A stretch of 64,000 bases of DNA from Methylibium sp035476815 (lineage in GTDB: Bacteria; Pseudomonadota; Gammaproteobacteria; Burkholderiales; Burkholderiaceae_C): assembly GCA_035476815.1 (NCBI GenBank), contig DATILD010000002.1, positions 1 to 64,000 of the forward strand, read 5' to 3'. Below the pieces are notes generated by a model. That model did no database searches. It was not told where the DNA came from and worked only from the letters and a program-made list of their open reading frames with translations. The first letter of the stretch is position 1. Every line of letters begins with the position of its first letter. Positions 17,101-25,627 of this stretch are shown piece after piece. Made by a program: the position numbers and the translations under genes.

Positions 17101-17124
17101 AAGTTACCCGGTAAGTTACCCGGT
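17101..17124. repeat. Perfect tandem 12-bp repeat (AAGTTACCCGGT)x2
   Basis: Two exact copies lie head to tail. Each contains the near-palindrome TTACCCGGTAA across the junction. The repeat sits 24 bases inside the segment from the tmRNA-like 20-mer, where integrase arm sites might be expected, but no such role is shown. Confidence 0.8.
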
Positions 17125-17220
17125 CTGGCTCGGATCGGCGGTCCTCGCGAAGGGGGATTGCGGGAGGCGGATCGCCTTGCCACCATCCGCCGAGCACAGC
17201 CGTTCCGGGGAGGGGTTCAC

Positions 17221-17763
17221 GTGGGCATGCCAGGCGAAGAACTGCTCCAAGTACTGAAGGCTCGCTTCGAGAAGAACATGCACCGACATGCCGGAATCGC
17301 ATGGGCAGCAGTGCTGGCCAAGCTCGAAGGCAATCCTGATGCACTCAGGTCGCTACAGGAAATGGAGGCCACGGGTGGTGAACCTGACGTCATTGGGCGG
17401 GACAAAGAGTCCGATCGCTTCACCTTCTGTGACTGCTCGGCAGAGAGTCCCATGGGTCGCAGAAGTACCTGCTACGACGTTGAAGCGCGTGAGTCCCGGA
17501 AAGAGCACAAGCCAGAGAGCAGCGCGGTCGAAATGGCCGCCGCGATGGGCATCGAACTTCTGACAGAGGAACAGTACCGAGAGTTGCAGAAGCTTGGTGA
17601 GCTTGATGCCAAGACCTCCAGTTGGATCAGAACGCCGTCTGAGGTAAGAGCACTCGGCGGAGCCCTCTTCTGCGATCGACGCTATGGCAAGGTGTTCGTC
17701 TATCACAACGGCGCGCAGTCGTACTACGCCGCCAGAGGCTTCCGTGGCTCACTTCGAGTTTGA
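17221..17763 (+). CDS. DUF4256 family protein
   Basis: The 180-residue protein matches DUF4256 from end to end: LLQVLKARFEKNM near the start, TGGEPDVIG, FCDCSAESPMGRRSTCYD, ESRKEHKPESS, GIELLTEEQYRELQ and the C-terminal FVYHNGAQSYYAARGFRGSL. The family is widespread but of unknown function, and the conserved Cys, His and Arg residues suggest an enzyme (inference). It appears cytoplasmic. The GTG at 17221 follows a GGGAGGGG ribosome site; an ATG two codons later is the alternative start. Base composition is clearly less GC-rich than the flanks, with A/T in many third positions, which suggests acquisition by transfer. Confidence 0.88.
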   Translation: MGMPGEELLQVLKARFEKNMHRHAGIAWAAVLAKLEGNPDALRSLQEMEATGGEPDVIGRDKESDRFTFCDCSAESPMGRRSTCYDVEARESRKEHKPESSAVEMAAAMGIELLTEEQYRELQKLGELDAKTSSWIRTPSEVRALGGALFCDRRYGKVFVYHNGAQSYYAARGFRGSLRV

Positions 17764-17873
17764 ATCTTGCGCAACGCAGCGCCGGTGACGCCTCTGACGA
17801 CGATCTTGTTGCTCCGCGCTGCGCTGCCGATTGAATAGATTAGGGCCATCCTCTGAACCCAACCCCGAGCACC

Positions 17874-18227
17874 ATGAACACCACCTATACCGGAAGCTGC
17901 CACTGCGGCAACGTCGCCATCGAAGTCGAGGGCACCATTGATGGCGGGCTGGCCTGCAACTGTTCCATCTGCTCGAGGAGAGCCTCGCTGCTGTGGTTTG
18001 TTCCGCGCACCAGTCTTCGACTAAAAACTCCAGACGAAGCGGTGGGCACCTACATGTTCAACAAGCATGTCATCAAGCATCGCTTCTGCCCGAAATGCGG
18101 AATCCATGTCTTTGGCGAAGGCACGGACCCCAAAGGCAACGCCGTCGCCGCCGTGAATCTTCGATGCGTGGCGAATATTGACCTCGCGGCGATCCCAGTT
18201 CAAAACTTCGACGGCAAGGCAATCTGA
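17874..18227 (+). CDS. GFA / CENP-V-type zinc protein
   Basis: The 117-residue protein has the full set of GFA (glutathione-dependent formaldehyde-activating enzyme-like) zinc cysteines: C9 and C11 in CHCG, C28, C30 and C33 in CNCSIC, and C72 and C75 in CPKCG. The conserved FNKHVIKHRFCPKCGIHVF block follows the family closely. Members bind zinc and some are proposed to use glutathione adducts, but for most the substrate is not known. Composition is lower in GC than the flanks, like the DUF4256 gene. A TAGATTAGG patch upstream could be part of a promoter. The gene stands alone between DUF4256 and aqpZ. Confidence 0.9.
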   Translation: MNTTYTGSCHCGNVAIEVEGTIDGGLACNCSICSRRASLLWFVPRTSLRLKTPDEAVGTYMFNKHVIKHRFCPKCGIHVFGEGTDPKGNAVAAVNLRCVANIDLAAIPVQNFDGKAI

Positions 18228-18261
18228 CACCTGATCCGTTCACCTACACGCGGAGGAGAAG

Positions 18262-18957
18262 ATGATGATGAAGCAATGTAGCGCCGAGTTTCTCGGGACG
18301 TTCTGGCTCGTGCTGGGTGGCTGCGGCAGCGCGGTGCTCGCCGCCGCGTTTCCCGACGTGGGCATCGGCCTGCACGGTGTTTCGCTGGCCTTCGGCTTGA
18401 CCGTCCTCACGATGGCCTTTGCGATCGGCCACATTTCCGGCTGCCATCTGAACCCGGCGGTCTCCATCGGCCTGTGGGCGGGCGGTCGCTTTCCGGCCGC
18501 CCGACTCCTGCCCTACATCGTCGCGCAGGTCCTGGGCGCCGTCGCGGCGGGCGGTGTGCTGTACGTGATCGCCAGCGGCGCGCCGGGATTCGACGTGGCC
18601 AAGGGCTTCGCCTCCAACGGCTATGGCGCGCACTCGCCCGGCGGCTATTCGCTGCTGGCCGCACTGGTGACCGAGGTGGTCATGACGATGTTCTTCCTCC
18701 TGGTCATCCTCGGCGCCACCGACAAGCGCGCGCCGGCAGGCTTCGCCCCCATCGCCATCGGGCTGGCGCTGACGCTGATCCACCTCATCAGCATTCCGGT
18801 GACCAACACATCGGTCAACCCTGCGCGCAGCACCGGCGTGGCGGTCTTCGTCGGCGATTGGGCGGTGGCTCAGCTCTGGCTGTTCTGGCTCGCGCCGATC
18901 GTCGGTGCCTTGCTCGGTGCCGCCGCCTATCGCTTCATCGCCAGCGAGGAGAGCTGA
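18262..18957 (+). CDS. aqpZ: Aquaporin Z
   Basis: The 231-residue protein has six membrane helices and both NPA boxes: N64-P65-A66 in HLNPAVS and N186-P187-A188 in SVNPARS. The segments AFGLTVLTMAF, GFASNGYG.HSPGGYS and FAPIAIGLALTLIHLISIPVTNTS are nearly the same as E. coli AqpZ. The selectivity-filter R189 and H174 are those of water channels rather than glycerol facilitators. It allows rapid osmotic water flow through the inner membrane. The start region is MMMK after a strong GGAGGAG ribosome site, so any of three ATGs could be used. It may be co-transcribed with the GFA gene 34 bases upstream. Confidence 0.95.
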   Translation: MMMKQCSAEFLGTFWLVLGGCGSAVLAAAFPDVGIGLHGVSLAFGLTVLTMAFAIGHISGCHLNPAVSIGLWAGGRFPAARLLPYIVAQVLGAVAAGGVLYVIASGAPGFDVAKGFASNGYGAHSPGGYSLLAALVTEVVMTMFFLLVILGATDKRAPAGFAPIAIGLALTLIHLISIPVTNTSVNPARSTGVAVFVGDWAVAQLWLFWLAPIVGALLGAAAYRFIASEES

Positions 18958-19170
18958 CGCGCGACCGCGCCGGGCGGTCGGGTCGATCGAGCCGGCCGCC
19001 CGGACCTGCGGGTTGTCGCGTGCGTGCGGCGCGATGCGCTCGTCGCGCCAGTCGATGTGCGCGTCGCGCTGACGCCACTTCTCGGCTGCCCGACCATCGA
19101 AGTCGCGGCGCCATCGAACTACTCGGTTGTAAGGCCTGGTTCAGCTTACGCCATAATGCTGCACTGCAAC

Positions 19171-19446
19171 ATGAACGCGCCGAAGCAACAGATTGGCCTG
19201 CAAGCGGATCTCGAGGACATCCTCGGGAGCCTGCACTTCGCCCGACGATCGGGGGATCTCGGTCGCCTTGCTCTGCTCACCTATTGGGAGGTCCGTCGCT
19301 GGGCACGCGCGGCCCACCAGGAGTTGCTGGCCGAGCACGCCGCACAGCTGATCACCGAGCACCCGCACCCGACCCGCGTCGAGTTCCTCAAGATCGTTGA
19401 CGGTGTCATTGCCGAGCTGGAGAGCATCCAGCGGAACCTGCACTGA
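19171..19446 (+). CDS. Small hypothetical protein
   Basis: A 91-residue frame beginning MNAPKQQIGLQADLED, with balanced composition and predicted helices (ILGSLHFARRSGDLGRLALL, LLAEHAAQLITEH, EFLKIVDGVIAELESIQRNL). I do not recognise the family. It looks cytoplasmic and helical, possibly a small regulatory or stress protein (speculation). An AT-rich stretch just upstream (CATAAT at 19152-19157) could be a -10 element. An ATG at 19156 would add five residues. No clear ribosome site is visible, which lowers confidence. Confidence 0.5.
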   Translation: MNAPKQQIGLQADLEDILGSLHFARRSGDLGRLALLTYWEVRRWARAAHQELLAEHAAQLITEHPHPTRVEFLKIVDGVIAELESIQRNLH

Positions 19447-19750
19447 CGGCCAGCGCGAGGAACAGACGGCCACTCTAGAGACGGCCTGGTTGTACGCGGC
19501 GCAGGGCGCCGTTGATCGTGCGGGCCCGGCTCTGCGAACCGCCGAGTCGGGTCGTCCATCCGATCCCGTGGCCATGCTGGACGCGCGCCACGACGGATTG
19601 GTCGAGCGGGCCTGCCGCCGGTCTGACCTGTCAGGGCCTCTTCGTCGTTGTCGTCTGCGCGAGGAGGATCGTTCGGCGCGTCATGCTGACCGGCCCCTGC
19701 GTTTCGGGGGAGCGCCGCGGCCGGGGACGGGAACCGGGCAACAATCCGGC
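19447..19750. other. Gap of 304 bases without a convincing gene
   Basis: The interval between two small ORFs has open frames in several phases, but all have Arg/Ala/Gly-rich shadow-type composition and no start context. I see no hairpin terminator, repeat or RNA gene in it. Confidence 0.4.
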
Positions 19751-19972
19751 ATGGCATTTCGGAATGATCAGCAGTGGGGCGAGAGCCGGCTGGACCGGCA
19801 GGATTCGATCGCGGCCGACGGCTGGTCGAAGCGCTCGGACTTCGAGGAGTCGGACCACCCTCGGGGGCCGCGGGCGACGCGGCCTGCGAAGCCGAACGTG
19901 CTGAGGCCGCTGCTGCTGGTCGGCATCGGCCTGCTCGTCGCTGCCGCCGTCTATCGGTGGCTGATCGGCTGA
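19751..19972 (+). CDS. Small protein with C-terminal membrane helix
   Basis: A 73-residue frame, MAFRNDQQWGESRLDRQDS at the start, highly charged through residue 50, then one membrane helix (LRPLLLVGIGLLVAAAVYRW) at the end. This is the shape of a tail-anchored small inner-membrane protein. No family is recognised. The start context is poor (CCGGC before the ATG), so it is offered with caution. It is the last frame before the ssrA 3' end and falls inside the candidate island. Confidence 0.42.
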   Translation: MAFRNDQQWGESRLDRQDSIAADGWSKRSDFEESDHPRGPRATRPAKPNVLRPLLLVGIGLLVAAAVYRWLIG

Positions 19973-20064
19973 GGCGTGCTGCCGCCTGAGCCGCGCGCGC
20001 CGTCGCGGCGCCGATCATCGGCTCGCCCCACCAGCGCGCGCGCGCTGGCGGAGGCCGCCGAAAC

Positions 20065-20437
20065 TGGTGGAGCCGGGGGGAATCGAACCCCCGTCCGCAA
20101 GCCATCACCGGGTAGATCTACATGCTTAGCTGCCTGATTTGGGTCTCACGCCGCCGTCGCGCAGGAGCACGCTACGGGCAACGCCAGTCACCTAAATCTC
20201 GTTGAACGCCAAGTGACCCGACGAGCAACCAGCCGATGTGCATGACGTCTCAGCCTTCCGCCTTGCGGCTTGGGCCCGGCCCATCGGCCTGCCGTTGAGA
20301 CGCTCACCGGTGTTTAAGCGGCGAGGGCGAAACGTTCGTCGTTCGCAGTTGGTTTGTTTCAGCTGGATTTACGAGCTCACTGATGCTCGGCATGCACCAC
20401 TCCAGATCCGCACCCACGTCGAAACCAGGTCGGCCCC
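20065..20437 (-). ncRNA. ssrA: Transfer-messenger RNA (tmRNA), one-piece
   Basis: The 5' end GGGGCCGACCTGGTTTCGACG and the 3' end CGGCTCCACCA pair as a tRNA-like acceptor stem, with the T-arm GGGGGTTCGATTCCCCC adjoining. The tag frame lies at 20314-20346 and reads ANDERFALAA then TAA, with the resume alanine codon GCG after AACCAACT. tmRNA with SmpB rescues stalled ribosomes and marks the broken product for proteolysis through the terminal ALAA. CCA is encoded. The 373-nt length is normal for a one-piece molecule. SmpB is not in the window. Confidence 0.97.
20073..20092 (-). repeat. ssrA T-arm copy of the 20-mer direct repeat
   Basis: This is the intact-gene copy of the sequence also found at 17057-17076, in direct orientation. 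The T-arm and 3' end of tmRNA genes are a well-known integration target for tyrosine recombinases. Confidence 0.6.
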
Positions 20438-20446
20438 AGGAGATGG

Positions 20447-20478
20447 ATTGTAGGTGGCGCTCCCTCGCAGCGTTTCAA
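20447..20478 (-). promoter_or_regulatory. ssrA: Probable ssrA promoter
   Basis: On the minus strand TACAAT (20452-20447) lies ten bases before the mature 5' end, a good -10. A TTGAAA (20478-20473) could serve as -35, but its spacer is 20 bases, longer than usual. It sits in the short gap after the DUF748 stop. Confidence 0.5.
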
Positions 20479-20491
20479 GTCCCTGCCGGCG

Positions 20492-23400
20492 TCACTTCAA
20501 GGCGAAGGCGACGCGGGTGGTCCTGCCCTTGTCGGTGATGCCCTCGCTGCCGAGCTTCGACGCGGTGAGCAGCACCCGATCGGCCGGCACCCTGGTGGTC
20601 AGGTAGGCCTTGACGCGGTCGCCGCGCTGGTTGGCCAGCGTGCGCAGCGCCTCCTCGCCGGCCGGGGCCGATTCGAGCAGCAGCGCCTCCATCTGCTCGG
20701 GTGGCAGGCTCTTGGCCAGGCCGATCAGGTTGCGCGGCTTGGCCTTGAGGTCGGCGGCCTTGTAGGCGGCCTCGAGCCAGCGGGCGCGCTCGGCGGGCTC
20801 GATCGTCACGCTGTCGGGCAGGTCGCCGCTGGACTTGGCCTTGGCCGCGCGCATCAGCCGGTCCAGGTGCAGGCGGCGCAGCGCGGCGTCGTCCAGCGCG
20901 GCGTCGGCGCGGCCGGTGGCCTCGAGCTTGAGCGCGGGGCGGTCGAGCAGCGCCTTGGCCAGGGTGTCCAGCCGCTTGCTGCTGACCTCGCTGAGCACCG
21001 TCGAGCCGGGCTCGAACTCCACGTAGCCGAGCTCCTCGCCGCCGCCGCCAAAGGCGCTGGCCAGTAGCGAGAACGGCGCGGTGATGGCCTTGGTGATCAG
21101 GTTGACGATGACCTTGACGATGATCCCGCCGATCGAGAACTTGGGGTCGTCGAGGCTGCCGCTGATCGGCAGGTGGATGTCGATCACGCCGTTGCGGTCC
21201 TTCAGCAGCGAGACGGCCAGCAGGATCGGCAGCTTCAGCGCGGTCGGGCTGTCGACCTTGTCGCCGAAGGTGAGCTGGTCGAGGTAGAGCTGGTTCTCGG
21301 CCTCGAGCTTGCCGTCGACGATCCGGTAGCGCACGTTGACCGACAGCGTGCCCTTCTCGATGCCGTAGCCGGCGTAGCGGGCCGAGTAGGCCGTCAGGCG
21401 CGTGATGTCGATGCCGCGCGCGCTGGCGGTGATGTCGGTCGCGAGCCGCGGGCCCAGCGGGTGCATGGTGCCGCCGATCTCCAGCGGCGCGCTGCCGTCG
21501 ACGCGGCCCGCGACCTTGACGGTGGCCGGCTGCGGGTCGTTCCAGGCTAGCGCCGAGATCTCGCCGGCGATGTCGGTCAGCTTGGCCGAGTAGTTGGGGC
21601 GGATGAAGTTGTCGGTGAAGTCCACCGTGCCGTTGGCCAGCCTGATCCCGGCCCAGCGCAGCTGCGGGCCGGGGCCGGCCGAGGCCGAGGCGGCCGGCTC
21701 GGGCGCGGAGGCGGCAGCGTCGGCCGGCGGGGGCTCGGCGGCCGGGGGCGCCGCCGCGGCGTCGGTGGGCGTGGTGAGCGAGCGATCCTCCTCGCCGCGC
21801 TTGACGATGTCGCGCAGGTTGATGCGGCCGTCGGCGTTGACGATCACGCGGCCGTAGAAGTCCTCCAGCGCGATCTGGCCCAGGTCGGCGACCAGCGCGT
21901 CGGGCTTCCAGTGCACCTCCATCGCGTCGAGGCCGAGACGCTTGAAGCGCACCAGCTCGGCGTCGTTGAGCTTGTCGAGCGTGCGCAGCTCGGTGAGCGC
22001 CGCGCGGCCCTTCCAGCGCACCGCCGCCAGCGGCTGCCGGGCGCTGCCGTCGAGCGCGAGGTCACCCACCGCCGTGGCCTTGGCCGACGCGAGCGCGAGG
22101 TTCACGTGCGGCTCCAGGTAGGGCTGCAGCCCGCTCAGGTCGAGCGACCGGATGTCGATGCGGCTCTTCAGCGCCAGCGGCTGCGGACGGACCTCGCCGC
22201 GCAGCTGCAGCCGGCCGCCCTTGCCGGTGCGGCCGGCCAGGCCGGCGAGCTCGAAGTCGATGGGCTGGGCGAGGTCGCCGGACAGCTTGCGCAACGCGAG
22301 GTCGATGCGCGTGAAGGCGATCTGCGCGGCCGGCTTCACGCCGCGGTCGGACAGCGCGACGCTGCAGCCGCTGCAGCGCAGCTCCTCGAGCTGCCAGTGC
22401 GGCGGCGGCGTGTCATCGCTGCGCGGCGCGGCCGGCGTGCTCTTGTCGTCCGCGGCGGGCGGCAGCCACGCGAGGCCACCACGCTCGTCACGCGCGGCCT
22501 GCAGGTCCAGGCCGTCGAGCACGACCGACGCGACCTGTGCATCGATGGGCTGACCGGGCTCGCCGCGCAGCCGAGCGCCGGCGACGGCAAGGCGCGCGAG
22601 GCCGAGTTTGTCGGTGCCGGCTCGCGGCCCGGCCTTCGCAGCCCGCGGCTGGAGCTGCAAGCCATCGACCTGCAGCGCGCCGTCCTTCAGCGCCCAGCCG
22701 GTGGCGCCGGCCTCGGCCTGGGCCTGCACGGCGACGGTCGCGTCGAGCAGCCGCACCGGCAGCAGCGCCTCCCATGGCGCCAGCCAGGGCAGCGGCTTGA
22801 GGCCCTGCACGTCGGCCTTCAGCGCGACCTGCCGCGCAGCCACGCCGAGCGTGCCATCGACGCGGATCCGCGCGCCCTGCGCGTCCGCGGCCTGCAGTGC
22901 CAGCGTGGCGGGCGCGGCGTCGGGGCGGGCGTCGAGGCCCTGGATGTCGGCCGACGCCAGCGTGAGCGTCTGGCCCGCGGGCCAGGCCGCGTGCTTCAGC
23001 GTCACGCGGCCGTCGGCCAGCTTCACGCTGCCGACCGACCATGTCCAGCCGCCCGCCGCCGGGGCCTCGGCCGGCGCAGCCTCGCCGCGCGCCGGCGGCG
23101 GCGGCGCCTGCAGGTCGAGCTCGACGACCGGTCCCTGCAGCTGCACCGCGCCCACGCGCGCCTGCCGCTCGAACGGACGCAGGTCCAGCCCGGTCACGGC
23201 AAGCTGATCGAACGCGACCGCCAGGCCCTGTTCCGGCAGCACGAGTTGCAGTTGCGCCAGCGTGGCCGTGCCGCCGATGCGCAGCACGTCGGGCTGGGGG
23301 TCGGCGCGGCGCTCGAAGTCGATCTGCAGCGCCACGTCGAGCAGGCCCTGCTGCAGGCTCACCGGCACCGGCCGCGGCAGCAGCGGCACCACGCCGGCCA

Positions 23401-24115
23401 GCCACACCGGCAGGTCGAGCCGCCGCCAGTCCACCACGATGCTGGAGCGCAGCCCCTCGTCGAAGGGTCGCGTCTTGCCGCGCAACGCGAGGCGGCTGCC
23501 GTTGACCACGGCATCGAGCAGCGGCTCCACGTCGATCGCGACGTGCGACGGCAGGTTGGAGACGAAGGGCAGGCCGATGTGCAGTGCCTCGACCAGGTGC
23601 TCGGCGCCGCTCACGCGGTCGAGGAAACGGATGCGCCCGCCTTCGAGCTGCACGTTGTTGACCGCGAAGCGCGCCGGCTCGGCATCGGGCGGCGCGGGCG
23701 GGCGCTTGGCCAGCGCGTCGAGCATCGGCGAGACGTTGAAGCGCTGCGCATCGATGCGCTCGAGCTCGACCTGCGGCTTGCGCACGACGAGCCGCTCGAG
23801 CACCGGCGCGAGGCGCCACAGCGATTCGGCCGACACGTCGGCCGTCACCTCGGCGACGCGCAGCCACGGCGCCTCGGCCGGGCCGAGCCGCAGGCCGAGC
23901 ACGCTCACCTGCAGCGACCAGGGTGCGATGTCGATCTCGTCGATCACGAGCGGCGCACCGAGCGCCTCGGTCGCCGCCGCCTCGATGCGCGGCTGCAGCA
24001 GCCGCGGCAGCGCCCAGCCGACGGCCGCCGTCCACAGCAAGGCGAGCGCCGCGAGGACGGCGGCGAGCTTGACGAGTCGGCCGCGCAGCGCACCGGGCAG
24101 AGGCAGTCGGGACAT
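20492..24115 (-). CDS. DUF748 (AsmA-like) large envelope protein
   Basis: The 1207-residue protein starts with one membrane helix (LVKLAAVLAALALLWTAAVGWAL). Long beta-rich AsmA/DUF748 repeats follow (LRVAEVTADVSAESLW, FAVNNVQLEGGRIRFLDR, GTVDFTDNFIRPNYSAKL). Relatives such as AsmA, TamB and YhdP are thought to form grooved periplasmic bridges for lipid or protein traffic between membranes, but DUF748 itself is uncharacterised. An Ala/Pro-rich acidic linker lies near residue 790. A C-terminal OmpA-like stretch (YVEFEPGSTVLSEVSSKRLDTLA) is visible near residue 1035. The second Met was chosen as start because it directly precedes the membrane helix. It may be the last gene of a ubiG-gph operon, 55 bases after gph. 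Confidence 0.85.
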   Translation of the reverse strand: MSRLPLPGALRGRLVKLAAVLAALALLWTAAVGWALPRLLQPRIEAAATEALGAPLVIDEIDIAPWSLQVSVLGLRLGPAEAPWLRVAEVTADVSAESLWRLAPVLERLVVRKPQVELERIDAQRFNVSPMLDALAKRPPAPPDAEPARFAVNNVQLEGGRIRFLDRVSGAEHLVEALHIGLPFVSNLPSHVAIDVEPLLDAVVNGSRLALRGKTRPFDEGLRSSIVVDWRRLDLPVWLAGVVPLLPRPVPVSLQQGLLDVALQIDFERRADPQPDVLRIGGTATLAQLQLVLPEQGLAVAFDQLAVTGLDLRPFERQARVGAVQLQGPVVELDLQAPPPPARGEAAPAEAPAAGGWTWSVGSVKLADGRVTLKHAAWPAGQTLTLASADIQGLDARPDAAPATLALQAADAQGARIRVDGTLGVAARQVALKADVQGLKPLPWLAPWEALLPVRLLDATVAVQAQAEAGATGWALKDGALQVDGLQLQPRAAKAGPRAGTDKLGLARLAVAGARLRGEPGQPIDAQVASVVLDGLDLQAARDERGGLAWLPPAADDKSTPAAPRSDDTPPPHWQLEELRCSGCSVALSDRGVKPAAQIAFTRIDLALRKLSGDLAQPIDFELAGLAGRTGKGGRLQLRGEVRPQPLALKSRIDIRSLDLSGLQPYLEPHVNLALASAKATAVGDLALDGSARQPLAAVRWKGRAALTELRTLDKLNDAELVRFKRLGLDAMEVHWKPDALVADLGQIALEDFYGRVIVNADGRINLRDIVKRGEEDRSLTTPTDAAAAPPAAEPPPADAAASAPEPAASASAGPGPQLRWAGIRLANGTVDFTDNFIRPNYSAKLTDIAGEISALAWNDPQPATVKVAGRVDGSAPLEIGGTMHPLGPRLATDITASARGIDITRLTAYSARYAGYGIEKGTLSVNVRYRIVDGKLEAENQLYLDQLTFGDKVDSPTALKLPILLAVSLLKDRNGVIDIHLPISGSLDDPKFSIGGIIVKVIVNLITKAITAPFSLLASAFGGGGEELGYVEFEPGSTVLSEVSSKRLDTLAKALLDRPALKLEATGRADAALDDAALRRLHLDRLMRAAKAKSSGDLPDSVTIEPAERARWLEAAYKAADLKAKPRNLIGLAKSLPPEQMEALLLESAPAGEEALRTLANQRGDRVKAYLTTRVPADRVLLTASKLGSEGITDKGRTTRVAFALK

Positions 24116-24170
24116 GGGCCGAGTGTGCCGGCCGCGCGCCGACGCGGTCAAACCCGTGAACGCCCGCGGC

Positions 24171-24833
24171 TCAGCGCGGCGCGACGAGCAGGTCCAGCAG
24201 CGCGAGCGGCGTGTCGATCACCGCGTCGGCGCCCCAGGCCGCGAGGTCGGGCGAGTCGCCGAGATAGCCGTAGCCGGCGGCGATCGCCGGCATGCCGGCG
24301 GCGCGCGCGGCCTGCATGTCGCGCAGGTCGTCACCGACGTAGATCGCCTCGTCCACGCCGACGCCGAGGCGGCTGCAGGCCTCGAGCAGCGGCGCCGGGT
24401 GCGGCTTGGCATGCGGCGTCGTGTCGCCGCACACCACCACCTCGGCGCTCAGGCCCAGGCCGTCGAGCACCCGCCCGGTGAAGCGGGTCGCCTTGTTGGT
24501 GACCACGCCCCAGCGCAGCCCGCGCTCGGTGAGCCGCGCAAGGCAGTCGGCGACCCCGTCGAACAGCACCGAGTCGCGGTCCAGCGCCGCCTCGTATTCG
24601 GCGAGGAACTCGTCGCGCAGCGGCTCGTAGCCGTCCATGTCGGGCGAGATCGAGAAGCCCGCGCCGAGCATGCCGCGCGCACCCGCCGACGCGACCGGGC
24701 GCAGCCGCGCGATCGGCAGCGGCGCCATGCCGCGCCGCGCGCGCATGCGGTTGAGGGCGCCGCCGAGGTCGGGCGCGGTGTCGGCCAGCGTGCCGTCGAG
24801 GTCGAACAGCACCGCGCGCACGGAGAAGCTCAT
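24171..24833 (-). CDS. gph: Phosphoglycolate phosphatase (HAD family)
   Basis: The 220-residue HAD hydrolase has motif I FDLDGTLADT with the nucleophilic Asp near residue 10, motif II VVTNKAT and motif IV YVGDDLRDMQAA. It dephosphorylates 2-phosphoglycolate formed during DNA repair or photorespiration. Its ATG overlaps the ubiG stop (ATGA), the usual ubiG-gph arrangement in betaproteobacteria. Length is standard. HAD substrates are hard to assign by motif alone, so the gene context carries much of the call. Confidence 0.88.
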   Translation of the reverse strand: MSFSVRAVLFDLDGTLADTAPDLGGALNRMRARRGMAPLPIARLRPVASAGARGMLGAGFSISPDMDGYEPLRDEFLAEYEAALDRDSVLFDGVADCLARLTERGLRWGVVTNKATRFTGRVLDGLGLSAEVVVCGDTTPHAKPHPAPLLEACSRLGVGVDEAIYVGDDLRDMQAARAAGMPAIAAGYGYLGDSPDLAAWGADAVIDTPLALLDLLVAPR

Positions 24834-25537
24834 GGCTTGCGGCACGCGAACAGGTAGTTCACGCTGGTGTCGGCGCTCATCCAGTAGCGCTGGGTGAGCG
24901 GGTTGTATTCCATGCCGCGCGTCGCGACGACCTCGAGCCCGGCCTCGCGGCACCAGCGCGCCAGCTCGCTCGGGCGGATGAAGCGCGCGTACTCGTGGGT
25001 GCCGCGCGGCAACAGCTCGAGCAGGTACTCGGCGCCGACGATCGCGAACAGGAAGGACTTGGGGTTGCGGTTCAGCGTCGAGAAGAACAGCTGCGCGCCG
25101 GGCTTGGCCAGGTCGGCGCAGGCGCGCACGATCGAGGACGGGTCGGGCACATGCTCGAGCATCTCCATGCAGGTGACGACGTCGTACTCGCCCGGCTGCT
25201 CGGCGGCCAGCGCCTCGGCGGCCACCTCGCGGTAGTGGACCGACGGCGTGGCCGCCTCCAGCGCATGCAGCTGCGCGACCTTGAGCGCCTTGCTCGACAG
25301 ATCGATGCCCAGCACCTCGGCGCCGCGGCGCGCCATCGCGTCGGCGAGGATGCCCCCGCCGCAACCGACATCCAGCACGCGCCGTCCCGTCAGCGGGACG
25401 AGCCCGGCGATCCAATCGAGCCGCAAGGGGTTGATCTGGTGCAGCGGGCGGAACTCGCTGTCCGGGTCCCACCAGCGGTGGGCGAGCTCGCTGAACTTGG
25501 CGAGCTCCTGCGGGTCGGCGTTGGCGGCGGTCGTCAT
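24830..25537 (-). CDS. ubiG: Ubiquinone biosynthesis O-methyltransferase
   Basis: The 235-residue class I SAM-dependent methyltransferase has the UbiG start FSELAHRWWDPDSEFRPLHQINPLRL, the SAM loop LDVGCGGG and the MEMLEHVPDP motif. It performs both O-methylations in ubiquinone synthesis and associates peripherally with the inner membrane. It heads a likely operon with gph (4-base overlap). The C-terminus (TSVNYLFACRKP) is complete. Confidence 0.95.
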   Translation of the reverse strand: MTTAANADPQELAKFSELAHRWWDPDSEFRPLHQINPLRLDWIAGLVPLTGRRVLDVGCGGGILADAMARRGAEVLGIDLSSKALKVAQLHALEAATPSVHYREVAAEALAAEQPGEYDVVTCMEMLEHVPDPSSIVRACADLAKPGAQLFFSTLNRNPKSFLFAIVGAEYLLELLPRGTHEYARFIRPSELARWCREAGLEVVATRGMEYNPLTQRYWMSADTSVNYLFACRKP

Positions 25538-25577
25538 GCGGCGATGTTAGGGGCCGGGGCGCCAACCCCAGCCGCTG

Positions 25578-25606
25578 AAAACAGAAAACCCCGCCGAGGC
25601 GGGGTT
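25578..25606 (-). terminator. Rho-independent terminator of the OmpA-type gene
   Basis: A 9-bp GC stem (AACCCCGCC / GGCGGGGTT, 25587-25606) is followed on the minus strand by TTTTCTGTTTTC. It lies 22 bases after the stop codon at 25628 and also separates that gene from ubiG. Confidence 0.85.
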
Positions 25607-25627
25607 CTCGACAGCAGGCCGCGAGGC

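Noticed and set aside
21911..24481. Long plus-strand open frame opposite the DUF748 gene
   Set aside because: Composition is Arg/Gln/His-rich without domains; the minus-strand frame has clear DUF748 motifs.
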